DNA from: Massilia sp. METH4 | GTDB lineage: Bacteria; Pseudomonadota; Gammaproteobacteria; Burkholderiales; Burkholderiaceae_D | NCBI RefSeq assembly: GCF_037094685.1 | Contig: NZ_CP146614.1 | Span: forward strand, 5,146,001-5,210,000 | DNA length: 64,000 nt | Reading direction: 5' to 3' | In this document: positions 30,175 through 38,382 of the stretch, piece by piece | Numbering within the stretch: the first letter of the stretch is position 1 | How the letters are laid out: each line of letters begins with the position of its first letter | Notes under the pieces: generated by a model | Database searches by the model: none | What the model saw: only the letters and a program-made list of their open reading frames with translations | What the model was told of the DNA's origin: nothing | Position numbers and translations under genes: made by a program

Positions 30175-31542
30175 TCATTGCCGGCTCTCGACCTCGCCCT
30201 CGCGCGCCGCTTTCCTGCGGATCTGTAACGCCCGATCCGTCACTCCCAGCCGCTGCGCGGCGCGCTGGTTGTTGTCGCCCTCCTGTTCGAGCACGAGCCG
30301 GATCGCCGTGTCCGATGCCGCCTGGCCGATGCGGGCCAGCGACATGCCGCGGTCGACGGCGTGGCGGATCGCGTCGCGGAACGGCGCGTCCGGCCAGGCG
30401 GGGGCGCGGTGCAGCCGTTCGTCTGGCGGCACGTCGCCGATCGTGATGGGGCCGGGCCCCGTATGCCGGTACCAGATGCGCGACACGGTCTGGCGCAGGT
30501 CGCGCACATTGCCCTTGTATTCGCGCGACAGCAGGTATTCGCGCACCGCCGGTTCCAGCGGCCGGCCCTGGCCCTGCGGGTCCAGCTGGCGCAGGAAATG
30601 CTCGACCAGCGGCAGGATGTCGCCCTGGCGCTCGCGCAGCGGCGGCGGGCGGCAGCGCCAGCCGGCGATACGATAGAAGAGATCCGCCCGGAAGGCTCCG
30701 GTGGCGATGTCCGCCTCCAGGTCGCGGTTCGTCGCGCACACGAGGCGAAAGCGGCTCGGCTGCCACCCGTTGCTGCCCACGCGCTTGTATTTCTGTTCCT
30801 GGATCACGCGCAGCAGCTGGGCTTGCAGCGGCAGCGGCAGCTCACCCACCTCGTCGAGGAACAGGGTGCCGCCATCGGCCATCGCGAAGGCGCCGTCGCG
30901 CGCGTTGAGGGCGCCCGTGAAGGCACCGCGCTCGTGGCCGAACAGTTCGGAGCCGGCCAGTTCGGGCGAGAGCGTGGTGCAGTCGAGCACCGTGAGCTCG
31001 CCCGGTGCGCCGGACAGGCGGTGGATCAGCTGGGCGATGAGGTCCTTGCCGGTACCCGTCTCGCCGGTGATCAGCACCGGCGACTGCGTGAAAGCGGCCA
31101 CCTCGACCACGCTTTGCACCAGCGCGCGCCAGGCGCCGCTGTCGCCGACGAGCCAGTTGCGCACGGTGGACGAGGCCATCAGCTTTTGCAGGGCATCCCA
31201 GCGTTGCAGGCGGGCGGCGACCTGCTGGGCGCACAGCTCGGCGGAGCTCCATGGCAGCAGGTCGATCGCGCCAGCCTCGAGCAGGGCCCACATCGTATCG
31301 GCCCGCAGGGGCTCGCCCGCGCAGTCGATCGCCAGCACGGCGGCGTTCAGCGCGAGGGCCTGGACCGTCTGGGGCAGGGCGGTATCGCTGGCACCGCAGA
31401 GCACGACGCCGAAGCCCTTCGGCGCGCTTTCGTGGGCGGCATCCCGGACCGATACGCCGGCAGTGCCCAACGCCGCGCGCAGCGCAGAGGCCGCCGTTGC
31501 GGCGCCCCCGTCCAATACCTGCATCCAGATCGACAGCGCCAT
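30175..31542 (-). CDS. Sigma-54-dependent activator (VpsR-like, degenerate receiver)
   Basis: 455 aa. Residues 1-105 look like a receiver fold lacking a clear phosphoacceptor Asp. The AAA+ domain follows with Walker A GETGTGKD (160-167), the sigma-54 contact GAFTGA (206-211), Walker B GGTLFLDEVGEL, and sensor residues (CATNRDLE, GNVRDLRQ). The C-terminus holds a Fis-type helix-turn-helix (NNQRAAQRLGVTDRALQIRRKA). Start MALSIW at 31542 follows GAGGTGG; an upstream in-frame start lacks a site. It is convergent with the island's last gene and the best candidate to activate the promoter at 19826-19841 through the direct repeats at 19739-19797. Confidence 0.92.
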   Translation of the reverse strand: MALSIWMQVLDGGAATAASALRAALGTAGVSVRDAAHESAPKGFGVVLCGASDTALPQTVQALALNAAVLAIDCAGEPLRADTMWALLEAGAIDLLPWSSAELCAQQVAARLQRWDALQKLMASSTVRNWLVGDSGAWRALVQSVVEVAAFTQSPVLITGETGTGKDLIAQLIHRLSGAPGELTVLDCTTLSPELAGSELFGHERGAFTGALNARDGAFAMADGGTLFLDEVGELPLPLQAQLLRVIQEQKYKRVGSNGWQPSRFRLVCATNRDLEADIATGAFRADLFYRIAGWRCRPPPLRERQGDILPLVEHFLRQLDPQGQGRPLEPAVREYLLSREYKGNVRDLRQTVSRIWYRHTGPGPITIGDVPPDERLHRAPAWPDAPFRDAIRHAVDRGMSLARIGQAASDTAIRLVLEQEGDNNQRAAQRLGVTDRALQIRRKAAREGEVESRQ

Positions 31543-31705
31543 GGCCACCTCGCGCAAGATCGTAGCCGCGAGCAACGGTGCGGCGCAGAATGAATATAGC
31601 AGCGCTGGCTGTGCCTCGGTTTAACTAAATAAGACCTTGACGAGCGGCTGTCGGTCGCGGGGTGTATCGATGGCGATTGCTGTGCGAACCGTCGGCGATG
31701 GCCTG

Positions 31706-31838
31706 GTGTCGGACATGGTTTCCCTTTGGGGAAACCGTGTCCGACACTGGTTTTCCGCAGAGGCACCCAATGCCTCATGAGAACACCGGTGTCGCACACC
31801 ACTTCCGGATGGAGCGTCCGGAAATGGTGTGCGACACC
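31706..31838. repeat. Two long imperfect-to-perfect inverted repeats of the GTGTCGxACA type
   Basis: Hairpin 1 (31706-31747): GTGTCGGACA-t-GGTTTCCC pairs with GGGAAACC-g-TGTCCGACAC around a tiny loop. Hairpin 2 (31788-31838): GGTGTCGCACACCA pairs with TGGTGTGCGACACC, enclosing inner TCCGGA dyads. The two share the (G)GTGTCG.ACA terminal sequence, suggesting a common dispersed element. They lie between two minus-strand genes. No transposase is nearby. Confidence 0.75.
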
Positions 31839-31854
31839 AAGGCTGGGGCCAACA

Positions 31855-31881
31855 AAGAAAAAGCGGCCACGCGGGCCGCTT
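31855..31881 (-). terminator. Rho-independent terminator of the Orn/Lys/Arg decarboxylase gene
   Basis: On the minus strand an 8-bp stem AAGCGGCC/GGCCGCTT with a 5-nt loop is followed by TTTCTTT, 21 bp after the decarboxylase stop codon. Confidence 0.85.
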
Positions 31882-31902
31882 GTTTGCCGGGTTGAAGCGA
31901 AT

Positions 31903-34158
31903 TTACTGCTTCACGCAATCGACGAAGTAATCGCGCTTGCCGTTGACCTCGCGCTTGACCAGCCCGTGCACGTCCGTCTCGAAGCCGGGGAAGCGCTCGT
32001 TGAAGTCGCGTGCGAAGCGAAGGTAGTCGACGATGGTCTTGTTGAAGCGCTCGCCCGGGATCAGCAGCGGAATGCCCGGCGGGTAAGGCGTCAGCAGGAT
32101 CGACGTGATGCGGCCTTCCAGTTCGTCGATGGCCACGCGCTCGATCTCGCGGTGCGCCATCTTGGCGAACGCGTCGGACGGCTTCATGGCCGGGATCATG
32201 CTCGAGGTGTACATTTCCGTCGTCAGGCGGGCCACGTCGTAGGCCTTGTAGAAATCGTGGATCTGCTGGCACAGGTCGCGCAGGCCCATCTTCTCATAGC
32301 GCGGATTGTTCGCGGAGAATTCCGGCAGGATGCGCCACAGCGGAGCGTTCTTGTCGTAGTCGTCCTTGAACTGCTGCAGCGCGGTCAGCAGCGTGTTCCA
32401 GCGGCCCTTCGTGATGCCGATCGTGAACATGATGAAGAACGAGTACAGCCCGCACTTCTCCACGATCACGCCGTGCTCGGCCAGGTACTTGGTCACGATC
32501 GAGGCGGGAATGCCGGTGTCGGAGAACTGGCCGTCCAGCGACAGGCCCGGGTTGACGATGGTGGCCTTGATCGGGTCGAGCATGTTGAAGCCCGGCGCCA
32601 GCTTGCCGAAGCCGTGCCATTCCTCGCTCTCGGCCTTGAAGATCCAGTCCTCGCGCGTGCCGATGCCTTCCTCGGCGAAGTTTTCCGGGCCCCACACCTT
32701 GAACCACCAGTCGCTGCCCCATTCCTCGTCCACCTTCTTCATGGCGCGGCGGAAGTCCAGCGCTTCGAGGATCGATTCCTCGACGAGGGCGGTGCCGCCC
32801 GGCGCTTCCATCATGGCCGCGGCCACGTCGCACGAGGCGATGATCGAGTATTGCGGCGAGGTCGAGGTGTGCATCAGGTACGCCTCGTTGAACGTGTCCT
32901 TGTCCAGCTTGACCGTTTCGGAGTCGCGCACCAGCACCTGCGAAGCCTGCGACAGGCCGGCCAGCAGCTTGTGGGTCGACTGGGTGGAGAAGATCAGCGA
33001 CTCCTTGGCGCGCGGGCGGTCCTTGCCGATCGCGTGCATGTCCTTGTAGAAGTCGTGGAAGGTGGCGTGCGGCAGCCACGCTTCGTCGAAGTGCAGGGTG
33101 TCGATCTTCCCGTCCAGCATTTCGCGCAGCACTTCCACGTTGTACACCACGCCGTCGTAGGTCGATTGGGTGATCGTCAGGATGCGCGGCTTCTTGTTCA
33201 CGGCGTCGCGCGCGAACGGATTGCTCTCGATCTTCTTCTGGATCGACTCCATCGTGAATTCTTCGAGCGGGATCGGGCCGATGATGCCGAGGTGGTTACG
33301 CGTCGGCATCAGGAACACGGGGATCGCGCCGCACATGATGATCGAGTGCAGGATCGACTTGTGGCAGTTGCGGTCCACCACCACGATGTCGCCCGGCGCG
33401 ACCGTCGAGTGCCACACCATCTTGTTCGACGTCGAGGTGCCGTTGGTCACGAAGTAGCAGTGGTCGGCGTTGTAGATGCGCGCCGCGTTGCGCTCGGAAG
33501 CGGCCACGGGACCCGTGTGGTCCAGCAGCTGGCCCAGCTCCTCCACGGCGTTGCACACGTCGGCGCGCAGCATGTTCTCGCCGAAGAACTGGTGGAACAT
33601 CTGGCCGATCGGCGACTTCAGGAAGGCCACGCCGCCCGAGTGGCCGGGGCAGTGCCAGGAGTAGGAGCCGTCGTTCGCGTAGTGCACCAGGGCGCGGAAG
33701 AAGGGCGGCGACAGGCCGTCCAGGTAGCTCTTCGCCTCGCGGATGATGTGGCGTGCCACGAATTCCGGCGTATCCTCGAACATGTGGATGAAGCCGTGCA
33801 GCTCGCGCAGGATGTCGTTGGGGATGTGGCGCGAGGTGCGCGTTTCGCCGTACAGGTAGATCGGGATGTCCGCGTTTTTATAACGGATCTCTTCCACGAA
33901 GGCGCGCAGCGACTTCAGCGCGTGGTCGGTCTCTTCCTTCGAGCCGGCGCCGAATTCCTCGTCGTCGATCGACAGGATGAAGGCCGAGGCGCGCGATTGC
34001 TGCTGGGCGAACTGCGACAGGTCCCCGTAGCTGGTCACACCCAGCACTTCCATGCCTTCCTTTTCCATCGCGGCGGCCAGGGCGCGAATGCCCAGGCCGG
34101 ACGAATTCTCGGAACGGAAGTCCTCGTCGATGATGACGATGGGGAAACGAAATTTCAT
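31903..34158 (-). CDS. Orn/Lys/Arg decarboxylase (fold-type I PLP; arginine/lysine/ornithine decarboxylase)
   Basis: 751 aa, the size of inducible E. coli-type AdiA/CadA/SpeC enzymes. It has the N-terminal wing (CheY-like, 1-130), the PLP domain with HFDEAW (D358), Schiff-base lysine K397 in STQSTHKLLAGL, and the C-terminal domain with PPGIPLLIPGE near 715. It produces agmatine, cadaverine or putrescine with CO2 release, consuming a cytosolic proton. The sequence alone does not separate arginine from lysine or ornithine specificity. No linked antiporter gene is present, so a biosynthetic role is as likely as acid resistance. GGAGAC precedes the ATG; a strong terminator follows. Confidence 0.92.
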   Translation of the reverse strand: MKFRFPIVIIDEDFRSENSSGLGIRALAAAMEKEGMEVLGVTSYGDLSQFAQQQSRASAFILSIDDEEFGAGSKEETDHALKSLRAFVEEIRYKNADIPIYLYGETRTSRHIPNDILRELHGFIHMFEDTPEFVARHIIREAKSYLDGLSPPFFRALVHYANDGSYSWHCPGHSGGVAFLKSPIGQMFHQFFGENMLRADVCNAVEELGQLLDHTGPVAASERNAARIYNADHCYFVTNGTSTSNKMVWHSTVAPGDIVVVDRNCHKSILHSIIMCGAIPVFLMPTRNHLGIIGPIPLEEFTMESIQKKIESNPFARDAVNKKPRILTITQSTYDGVVYNVEVLREMLDGKIDTLHFDEAWLPHATFHDFYKDMHAIGKDRPRAKESLIFSTQSTHKLLAGLSQASQVLVRDSETVKLDKDTFNEAYLMHTSTSPQYSIIASCDVAAAMMEAPGGTALVEESILEALDFRRAMKKVDEEWGSDWWFKVWGPENFAEEGIGTREDWIFKAESEEWHGFGKLAPGFNMLDPIKATIVNPGLSLDGQFSDTGIPASIVTKYLAEHGVIVEKCGLYSFFIMFTIGITKGRWNTLLTALQQFKDDYDKNAPLWRILPEFSANNPRYEKMGLRDLCQQIHDFYKAYDVARLTTEMYTSSMIPAMKPSDAFAKMAHREIERVAIDELEGRITSILLTPYPPGIPLLIPGERFNKTIVDYLRFARDFNERFPGFETDVHGLVKREVNGKRDYFVDCVKQ

Positions 34159-34341
34159 GATGTCTCCAAAAAGAAGAACCGCCCTGGTCTCATGCGACGG
34201 GGGCGGGCTGGGTGCAATAAATCAACATACCGCAATTCAAAGGACCGCGATTTTCGCAGAATTCGCACCGCTCAGGTAAAAAAATATTACTCATTGTTCA
34301 CCGGCGGCGGCGCCACCGACGGGCGCGCCCAAGGCGGCGGC

Positions 34342-34827
34342 TCATCCGGCGTGGCGGCGGTAGATGACGATGTCGAACGCGGTGCCGTTCGCGGACTGGT
34401 GACGGGTCCGCTCGGCTTCGCGCCACATGGCCGGCTCGATGGGCGGGAAGAACGTGTCGCATTCGAACTGTCCGTCGATCTCCGTCACGATCAGCTGGTC
34501 CGCCACGGCCAGCGCCGCGTCGAACACCTGGGCGCCGCCGATGACGAAGGCGGGCGCGTCGCCGACCAGCGCCACCGCTTCGTCGAGCGAATGCACCGCT
34601 TCCACGCCGTCGCGCTGCCATGCCGTGTCGCGCGTGATGACGATGCTGCGCCGGTTCGGCAGCGGGCGGCCGATCGAATCGAAGGTCTTGCGGCCCATGA
34701 TGATCGGGTGGCCCGTCGTCAGGCGCTTGAAATGGGCCAGGTCTTCCGGCAGGTGCCAGGGCAGCTGGTTGCGCACGCCGATGCCGCGCTGGCGGTCGAT
34801 GGCGACGATGATGGAAAGTTGCGTCAT
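34342..34827 (-). CDS. folA: Dihydrofolate reductase
   Basis: 161 aa, normal length. Reduces dihydrofolate to tetrahydrofolate with NADPH. Typical motifs: SIIVAIDRQRGIGVRNQLPWHLPEDLAHFK (the Met20-loop region with W and catalytic Asp/Glu, here E near residue 28), GRKTFDSIGRPLPNR (NADPH binding), and FVIGGAQVFDAAL. Start MTQLSII at 34827 matches the family; the frame is open further upstream without need. The 183 bp between it and the decarboxylase start hold an AT-rich segment (aaaaaaatattac at ~34278-34290), probably promoter or 3' sequence, with no gene. Confidence 0.96.
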   Translation of the reverse strand: MTQLSIIVAIDRQRGIGVRNQLPWHLPEDLAHFKRLTTGHPIIMGRKTFDSIGRPLPNRRSIVITRDTAWQRDGVEAVHSLDEAVALVGDAPAFVIGGAQVFDAALAVADQLIVTEIDGQFECDTFFPPIEPAMWREAERTRHQSANGTAFDIVIYRRHAG

Positions 34828-34905
34828 GGTGTGCAATGGTCGAAAGTGCCGCATTATCGGCGATTTTTGCTTCAGCCGTGTGACCGCCGCGCGCTCATGT
34901 GCCGC

Positions 34906-35370
34906 TCATGCCCCGCTCAGCGCCTTCACCGCCCCGCGCAACGCCGCGTGCAGGGCGGCGCGCTGCGCGGGCGCCAGGTCGGCGAACATCATCGCCTCCA
35001 CCTGAACCACCTCGGCATCGCAGCGCTCCATCACGGCGTGGCCCGCAATCGTGAGGCTGATCTGGATGATGCGGCCATGCGAAGGGTCGGGCCGCCGTTC
35101 GATCCAGCCCTGCGCCTCCATGGCCTTGACCATCTCGTTGGCCGATTGCGGCGAAACCATCGTGCGCTCGGCCAGCTGGGCGTTCGACAGCGAACCCTGG
35201 GCGCGGAATACGGACAGCGCCGTGTACTGGGTCACGGTCAGGCCCAGCGGGGCCAGGCGATCGCGCAGGTGGCGGCTCAGAACGTGGTCGAGGCGGCCCA
35301 CGAGATAGGCAAGGCCGGACGGGCGGCCGGGGTTGTCGGTCTGGTGCGGCATGCTGGATGCGAAAGTCAT
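34906..35370 (-). CDS. MarR-family transcriptional regulator
   Basis: 154 aa. The winged helix is clear: GLTVTQYTALSVF, SNAQLAERTMVSPQSANEMVKAMEAQGWIERRPDPSHGRIIQISLT (wing with DPSHGR), followed by dimerisation helices. Start at ATG 35370 is chosen without a strong Shine-Dalgarno; MPHQ at 35352 is an alternative. It is flanked by folA downstream and an EamA transporter upstream on the same strand. MarR proteins commonly repress hydroxycinnamate genes and bind TATCAGG-type palindromes; this one lies ~1 kb from such operators at 36476-36508, so it is a candidate regulator of the ferulate genes, without direct evidence. Confidence 0.88.
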   Translation of the reverse strand: MTFASSMPHQTDNPGRPSGLAYLVGRLDHVLSRHLRDRLAPLGLTVTQYTALSVFRAQGSLSNAQLAERTMVSPQSANEMVKAMEAQGWIERRPDPSHGRIIQISLTIAGHAVMERCDAEVVQVEAMMFADLAPAQRAALHAALRGAVKALSGA

Positions 35371-35425
35371 GGTGGGCGGTATTGTAAGACAATCGCCGCC
35401 GCTCACGGCGCCACCCGCGGCCGCC

Positions 35426-36337
35426 TCAGGACGACGCCTCCGGCGCGGGTCTGGCGCGCCTCAGGAACGGTTCGGCGACGAGGATGCCGAGCGCGCACCA
35501 GATGACGGCAAACGAGAGGAGGGTGTTCAGCGACACTTCCTGGCGGTAGAAGACCAGCGCGACGACCAGTTGCGTGGTGGGCAGGACGAACTGGAAGAAT
35601 CCCATCACCGACAATGGCAGCCGGGCCGCCGCCAGCGAGAACAGCCATAGCGGCAGGACCGAGACCACGCCGCACAGGCCCAAGGCCAGCATGGCGCCGG
35701 CTGAAAGACCGTGCGGCAGGCGTAGGGACATGTAGGGCGTTGCAAGCGACAGCGCCAGCAGTACGCACAGCACCGCCGTTTCGCATAGCAATCCGCTGAA
35801 TGCATCCAGTGTCGTGAGTTTTTTCAGGCATGCGTAAGCGCCCCATGTCCCGCCAATGAGGAGGTAGACCCAGTGCGCGAGCTCGCCGCTGCGCTGTACC
35901 ATGGCCAGCACGGCGGCCGCGATGAGGGCCAGGGCACCCTTGCGCAGCCAACTCATCCGGTCGCCGGGCGCGATGACGCCAACGCCGATTGCCACGAAGG
36001 GAGCGATCAGGTAACCGAGCCCGCTCTCGACCACGTGCCCGTGGATGGATGCCCAGATGAAGGTGCCCCAGTTAACCACGACAAGGAGGGCGGCCGCCGT
36101 GTGAATGGCCAGCGCGCGCGGCGTCAATCGTTGCCTCAGGCCTCGAAAGCGGCCAAGTACCGCCATCACGAGGAGGAGCGTGGCCAGCGAGAACACGATG
36201 CGCAAGCCCAGCAGGACAGTGGGCGGCACCTGCGCGAGCGCTTTCCAGTAGAGCGAGGAAAAGCCAAGGATCAGGTTGCCGGACACGCCGGACAAGGCGG
36301 CCGACAACATGCCTGAGTCGAGCCGCGCAAGTCTCAT
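35426..36337 (-). CDS. EamA/DMT-superfamily transporter, RarD-like
   Basis: 303 aa with about ten hydrophobic helices arranged as two EamA repeats. The first helices (SGNLILGFSSLYWKALAQVPPTVLLGLRIVFSL) match RarD-type proteins, including the 'YWK.L..VP..ELL..R..WS' pattern. Inner-membrane drug/metabolite transporter, probably exporting or importing small metabolites; substrate unknown. The start at 36337 has no strong Shine-Dalgarno. It is divergent from the feruloyl esterase gene with 192 bp between starts. Confidence 0.85.
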   Translation of the reverse strand: MRLARLDSGMLSAALSGVSGNLILGFSSLYWKALAQVPPTVLLGLRIVFSLATLLLVMAVLGRFRGLRQRLTPRALAIHTAAALLVVVNWGTFIWASIHGHVVESGLGYLIAPFVAIGVGVIAPGDRMSWLRKGALALIAAAVLAMVQRSGELAHWVYLLIGGTWGAYACLKKLTTLDAFSGLLCETAVLCVLLALSLATPYMSLRLPHGLSAGAMLALGLCGVVSVLPLWLFSLAAARLPLSVMGFFQFVLPTTQLVVALVFYRQEVSLNTLLSFAVIWCALGILVAEPFLRRARPAPEASS

Positions 36338-36446
36338 GACACGGGCCTTGTTGTGTGGTGATGGGGGATCCTAGCACGCCTCTCAACCATCAAAGCTCTC
36401 CAAAAGTAACTGGCGATCGGCAGACGCGTCGGTGCGCAGGCAGTGC

Positions 36447-36508
36447 TTGCAAGCGGCTGCCTGCGGCGTTAGTATGAAGTCAATATCAGGAGACCTGATA
36501 TTGACTTC
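36447..36508 (+). promoter_or_regulatory. Promoter and perfect operator of the feruloyl esterase gene
   Basis: TTGCAA (36447-36452) and TAGTAT (36470-36475) are 17 bp apart. Starting at the next base is a perfect 15-bp inverted repeat around 3 bp: GAAGTCAATATCAGG (36476-36490), aga, then its complement (36494-36508). A repressor bound here would cover the start site. The core TATCAGG-N3-CCTGATA recurs in front of ech at 38342-38358. Confidence 0.8.
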
Positions 36509-36529
36509 CATAACAACCCGGAGACAACC

Positions 36530-38296
36530 ATGCACGACCATTCCATCCGCCCGGCGCTGGCGGCGCTGGCGCTCGCCGCCATGCTGCCGGGCTGCGGCGG
36601 CAGCGGCACCACGGCCACCGCCACCACCCACCTTGCCGTTGCCACGGGCGCCAAGCTGACCAGCTGCACCGACCTTGCCGCGAAGGCGGCCTTCGCCGGC
36701 ACCACCATCACATCCGCCACCCTGGCGCCGGCCGGCAGCGTGACGCAAACGCTGAACGGCGTGGCGACGCCGATGCCCGAGCACTGCGTCGTGCTGGGAA
36801 AAATGAACGAGCGGACCGGCGTGGACGGCCGGCCGTACGCGATCGGCTTCGAGATGCGCCTGCCGCGCGACTGGAACGGCCGCTTCTTCTACCAGGCCAA
36901 TGGCGGCAACGATGGCAGCATCAGCGGCGGCAACGCGGCGTTCGGCAACCTGCTGGGCGGCGGCCCGGTCAGCAACGCGCTGCTGCAGGGCTATGCGGTG
37001 ATCAGCTCCGATGCCGGTCACGTGCCGGACGCCACGGCCAACGGCGCCATCGCCGGCCAGGTCTACGGCCTGGACCCGCAAGCCCGGCTCGATTATGGCT
37101 ACAACGCGGTCGGGCAGCTCACGCCGATGGCGAAGAACGTCATCCGCGCCGCCTACGGCAAGGGGCCGGACCGGTCGTACATCGTCGGCTGCTCGAATGG
37201 CGGGCGGCACGGCCTGGTGGCGGCGAGCCGCTACGGCGACCAGTACGACGGCGTGCTGGCCGGCGCGCCGGGCTACAACCTGCCGCAGGCGGCGGTGACG
37301 CAGATGTGGGATGCGCAAGCCTTCGCCGCCGCCGCGCCGGCCGGGGCCAACGGCCGGCCGAACATCGGCGCCGGCTACTCGGACGCCGACTTGCGGCTGG
37401 TGGCCGGCAAGATCCTCGAGCGCTGCGACAAGCTCGATGGCCTGGCCGACGGGATGGTGAGCGACACGGCGCAGTGCCAGGCCGCGTTCTCGCTGGCGCG
37501 CGACGTGCCCACGTGCGCCGGCGCGCCGGACGGTGCCTGCCTGACGGCCACGCAAAAGGCGGCCCTGCAGAAGGTGTACGACGGGCCGAAGAACTCGGCC
37601 GGCAATGCGCTGTACGCGCGCTGGTCGTGGGACCCGGGCATCGCCGGTCCAGGCTGGCGCAGCTGGAAGCTGGGCACCGCCACAAGCCCCGGCCTGACGG
37701 CCACGCTGGGGGCACCGTCGATGGCGTTTATTTTCTCCACGCCGCCGGCCGATCCGGCCGTGCTGACGGGCACGGGCACGTCGCTGCTCGACTACGCGCT
37801 CAACTTCAACTTCGACGCGAATGCCGCGAAGATTTTTGCCACCACCGACCGCTTCACGGAATCGTCGATGTCGTTCATGACGCCGCCGAATCCCGGCCGG
37901 CTCGACACGCTGCGCGCGCGCGGCGGCAAGGTCCTCGTCTTCCACGGCGTGAGCGACCCGGTGTTTTCGTTCGACGACACGGTGAAGTGGCTGAACGCAT
38001 TGAAGGCCAACTACAGCGACACCGGCGCGTTCGCCCGCGTGTTCTCCGTGCCCGGCATGAACCACTGCTCCGGCGGCCCGGCGACCGACCAGTTCGACAT
38101 GATGAGCGCCCTGGTGGACTGGGTGGAGAAGGGCATCGAACCCGAGGCGATCCGCGCCACCGCCCGCACGGCCAGCGCCAATCCGGGCCTCGGCACCATC
38201 CCCGCCGGCCGCACCCGGCCGCTGTGCAGCTGGCCGAAAGTGGCCACCTATGCCGGTGGCAACGTGGACGACGCGGCCAGCTTCACCTGCCGCTAA
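36530..38296 (+). CDS. Feruloyl esterase / tannase-family lipoprotein
   Basis: 588 aa. Lipobox LPGC (Cys 22) after a short signal sequence. Tannase/feruloyl-esterase hallmarks: the catalytic Ser 222 in GCSNGGRHG, preceded by the disulphide Cys 221 of the CS-D-HC type, Asp in HGVSDPVFS (about residue 476) and His in GMNHCSGGP, whose following Cys pairs with the first. It also has the family's long lid insert with a Ca-site-like DKLDGLADGM (about 301-310). It should release ferulic or related acids from plant cell-wall esters at the cell surface. It is the first gene of the ferulate region and has its own regulated promoter. Confidence 0.92.
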   Translation: MHDHSIRPALAALALAAMLPGCGGSGTTATATTHLAVATGAKLTSCTDLAAKAAFAGTTITSATLAPAGSVTQTLNGVATPMPEHCVVLGKMNERTGVDGRPYAIGFEMRLPRDWNGRFFYQANGGNDGSISGGNAAFGNLLGGGPVSNALLQGYAVISSDAGHVPDATANGAIAGQVYGLDPQARLDYGYNAVGQLTPMAKNVIRAAYGKGPDRSYIVGCSNGGRHGLVAASRYGDQYDGVLAGAPGYNLPQAAVTQMWDAQAFAAAAPAGANGRPNIGAGYSDADLRLVAGKILERCDKLDGLADGMVSDTAQCQAAFSLARDVPTCAGAPDGACLTATQKAALQKVYDGPKNSAGNALYARWSWDPGIAGPGWRSWKLGTATSPGLTATLGAPSMAFIFSTPPADPAVLTGTGTSLLDYALNFNFDANAAKIFATTDRFTESSMSFMTPPNPGRLDTLRARGGKVLVFHGVSDPVFSFDDTVKWLNALKANYSDTGAFARVFSVPGMNHCSGGPATDQFDMMSALVDWVEKGIEPEAIRATARTASANPGLGTIPAGRTRPLCSWPKVATYAGGNVDDAASFTCR

Positions 38297-38304
38297 AAAA
38301 GTAC

Positions 38305-38358
38305 TTGTCAGGCTGCCTGATTAGGACTAGTATGCATTTCATATCAGGTAGCCTGATA
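38305..38358 (+). promoter_or_regulatory. Promoter and double operator of the ech-vdh-fcs operon
   Basis: TTGTCA (38305-38310) and TAGTAT (38328-38333) are 17 bp apart. Operator 1, TCAGG-ctg-CCTGA (38308-38320), overlaps the -35 and spacer; operator 2, TATCAGG-tag-CCTGATA (38342-38358), covers the expected start. The -10 and downstream operator sequences parallel those of the esterase promoter, indicating one repressor for both transcription units. Confidence 0.8.
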
Positions 38359-38382
38359 CATCAAATGACAGAGGAGACACGC

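Larger units (their letters stand above)
31543..31902. other. Gene-free interval holding hairpin repeats and a terminator
   Basis: No credible gene is present in these 360 bp. The interval contains the promoter side of the sigma-54 activator gene, two large inverted repeats (31706-31838) and a rho-independent terminator for the decarboxylase gene (31855-31881), listed separately. Confidence 0.75.

Noticed and set aside
34159..34341. Riboswitch or small RNA in the AT-rich gap between folA and the decarboxylase
   Set aside because: No conserved structure or consistent dyads; only an A/T run near 34278-34290.
31726..35505. Very long open frame on the plus strand opposite the decarboxylase and folA genes
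   Set aside because: Its translation is biased to H, R, Q, V and D in the way produced by antisense reading of GC-rich genes, and it fully overlaps two well-identified genes on the minus strand.
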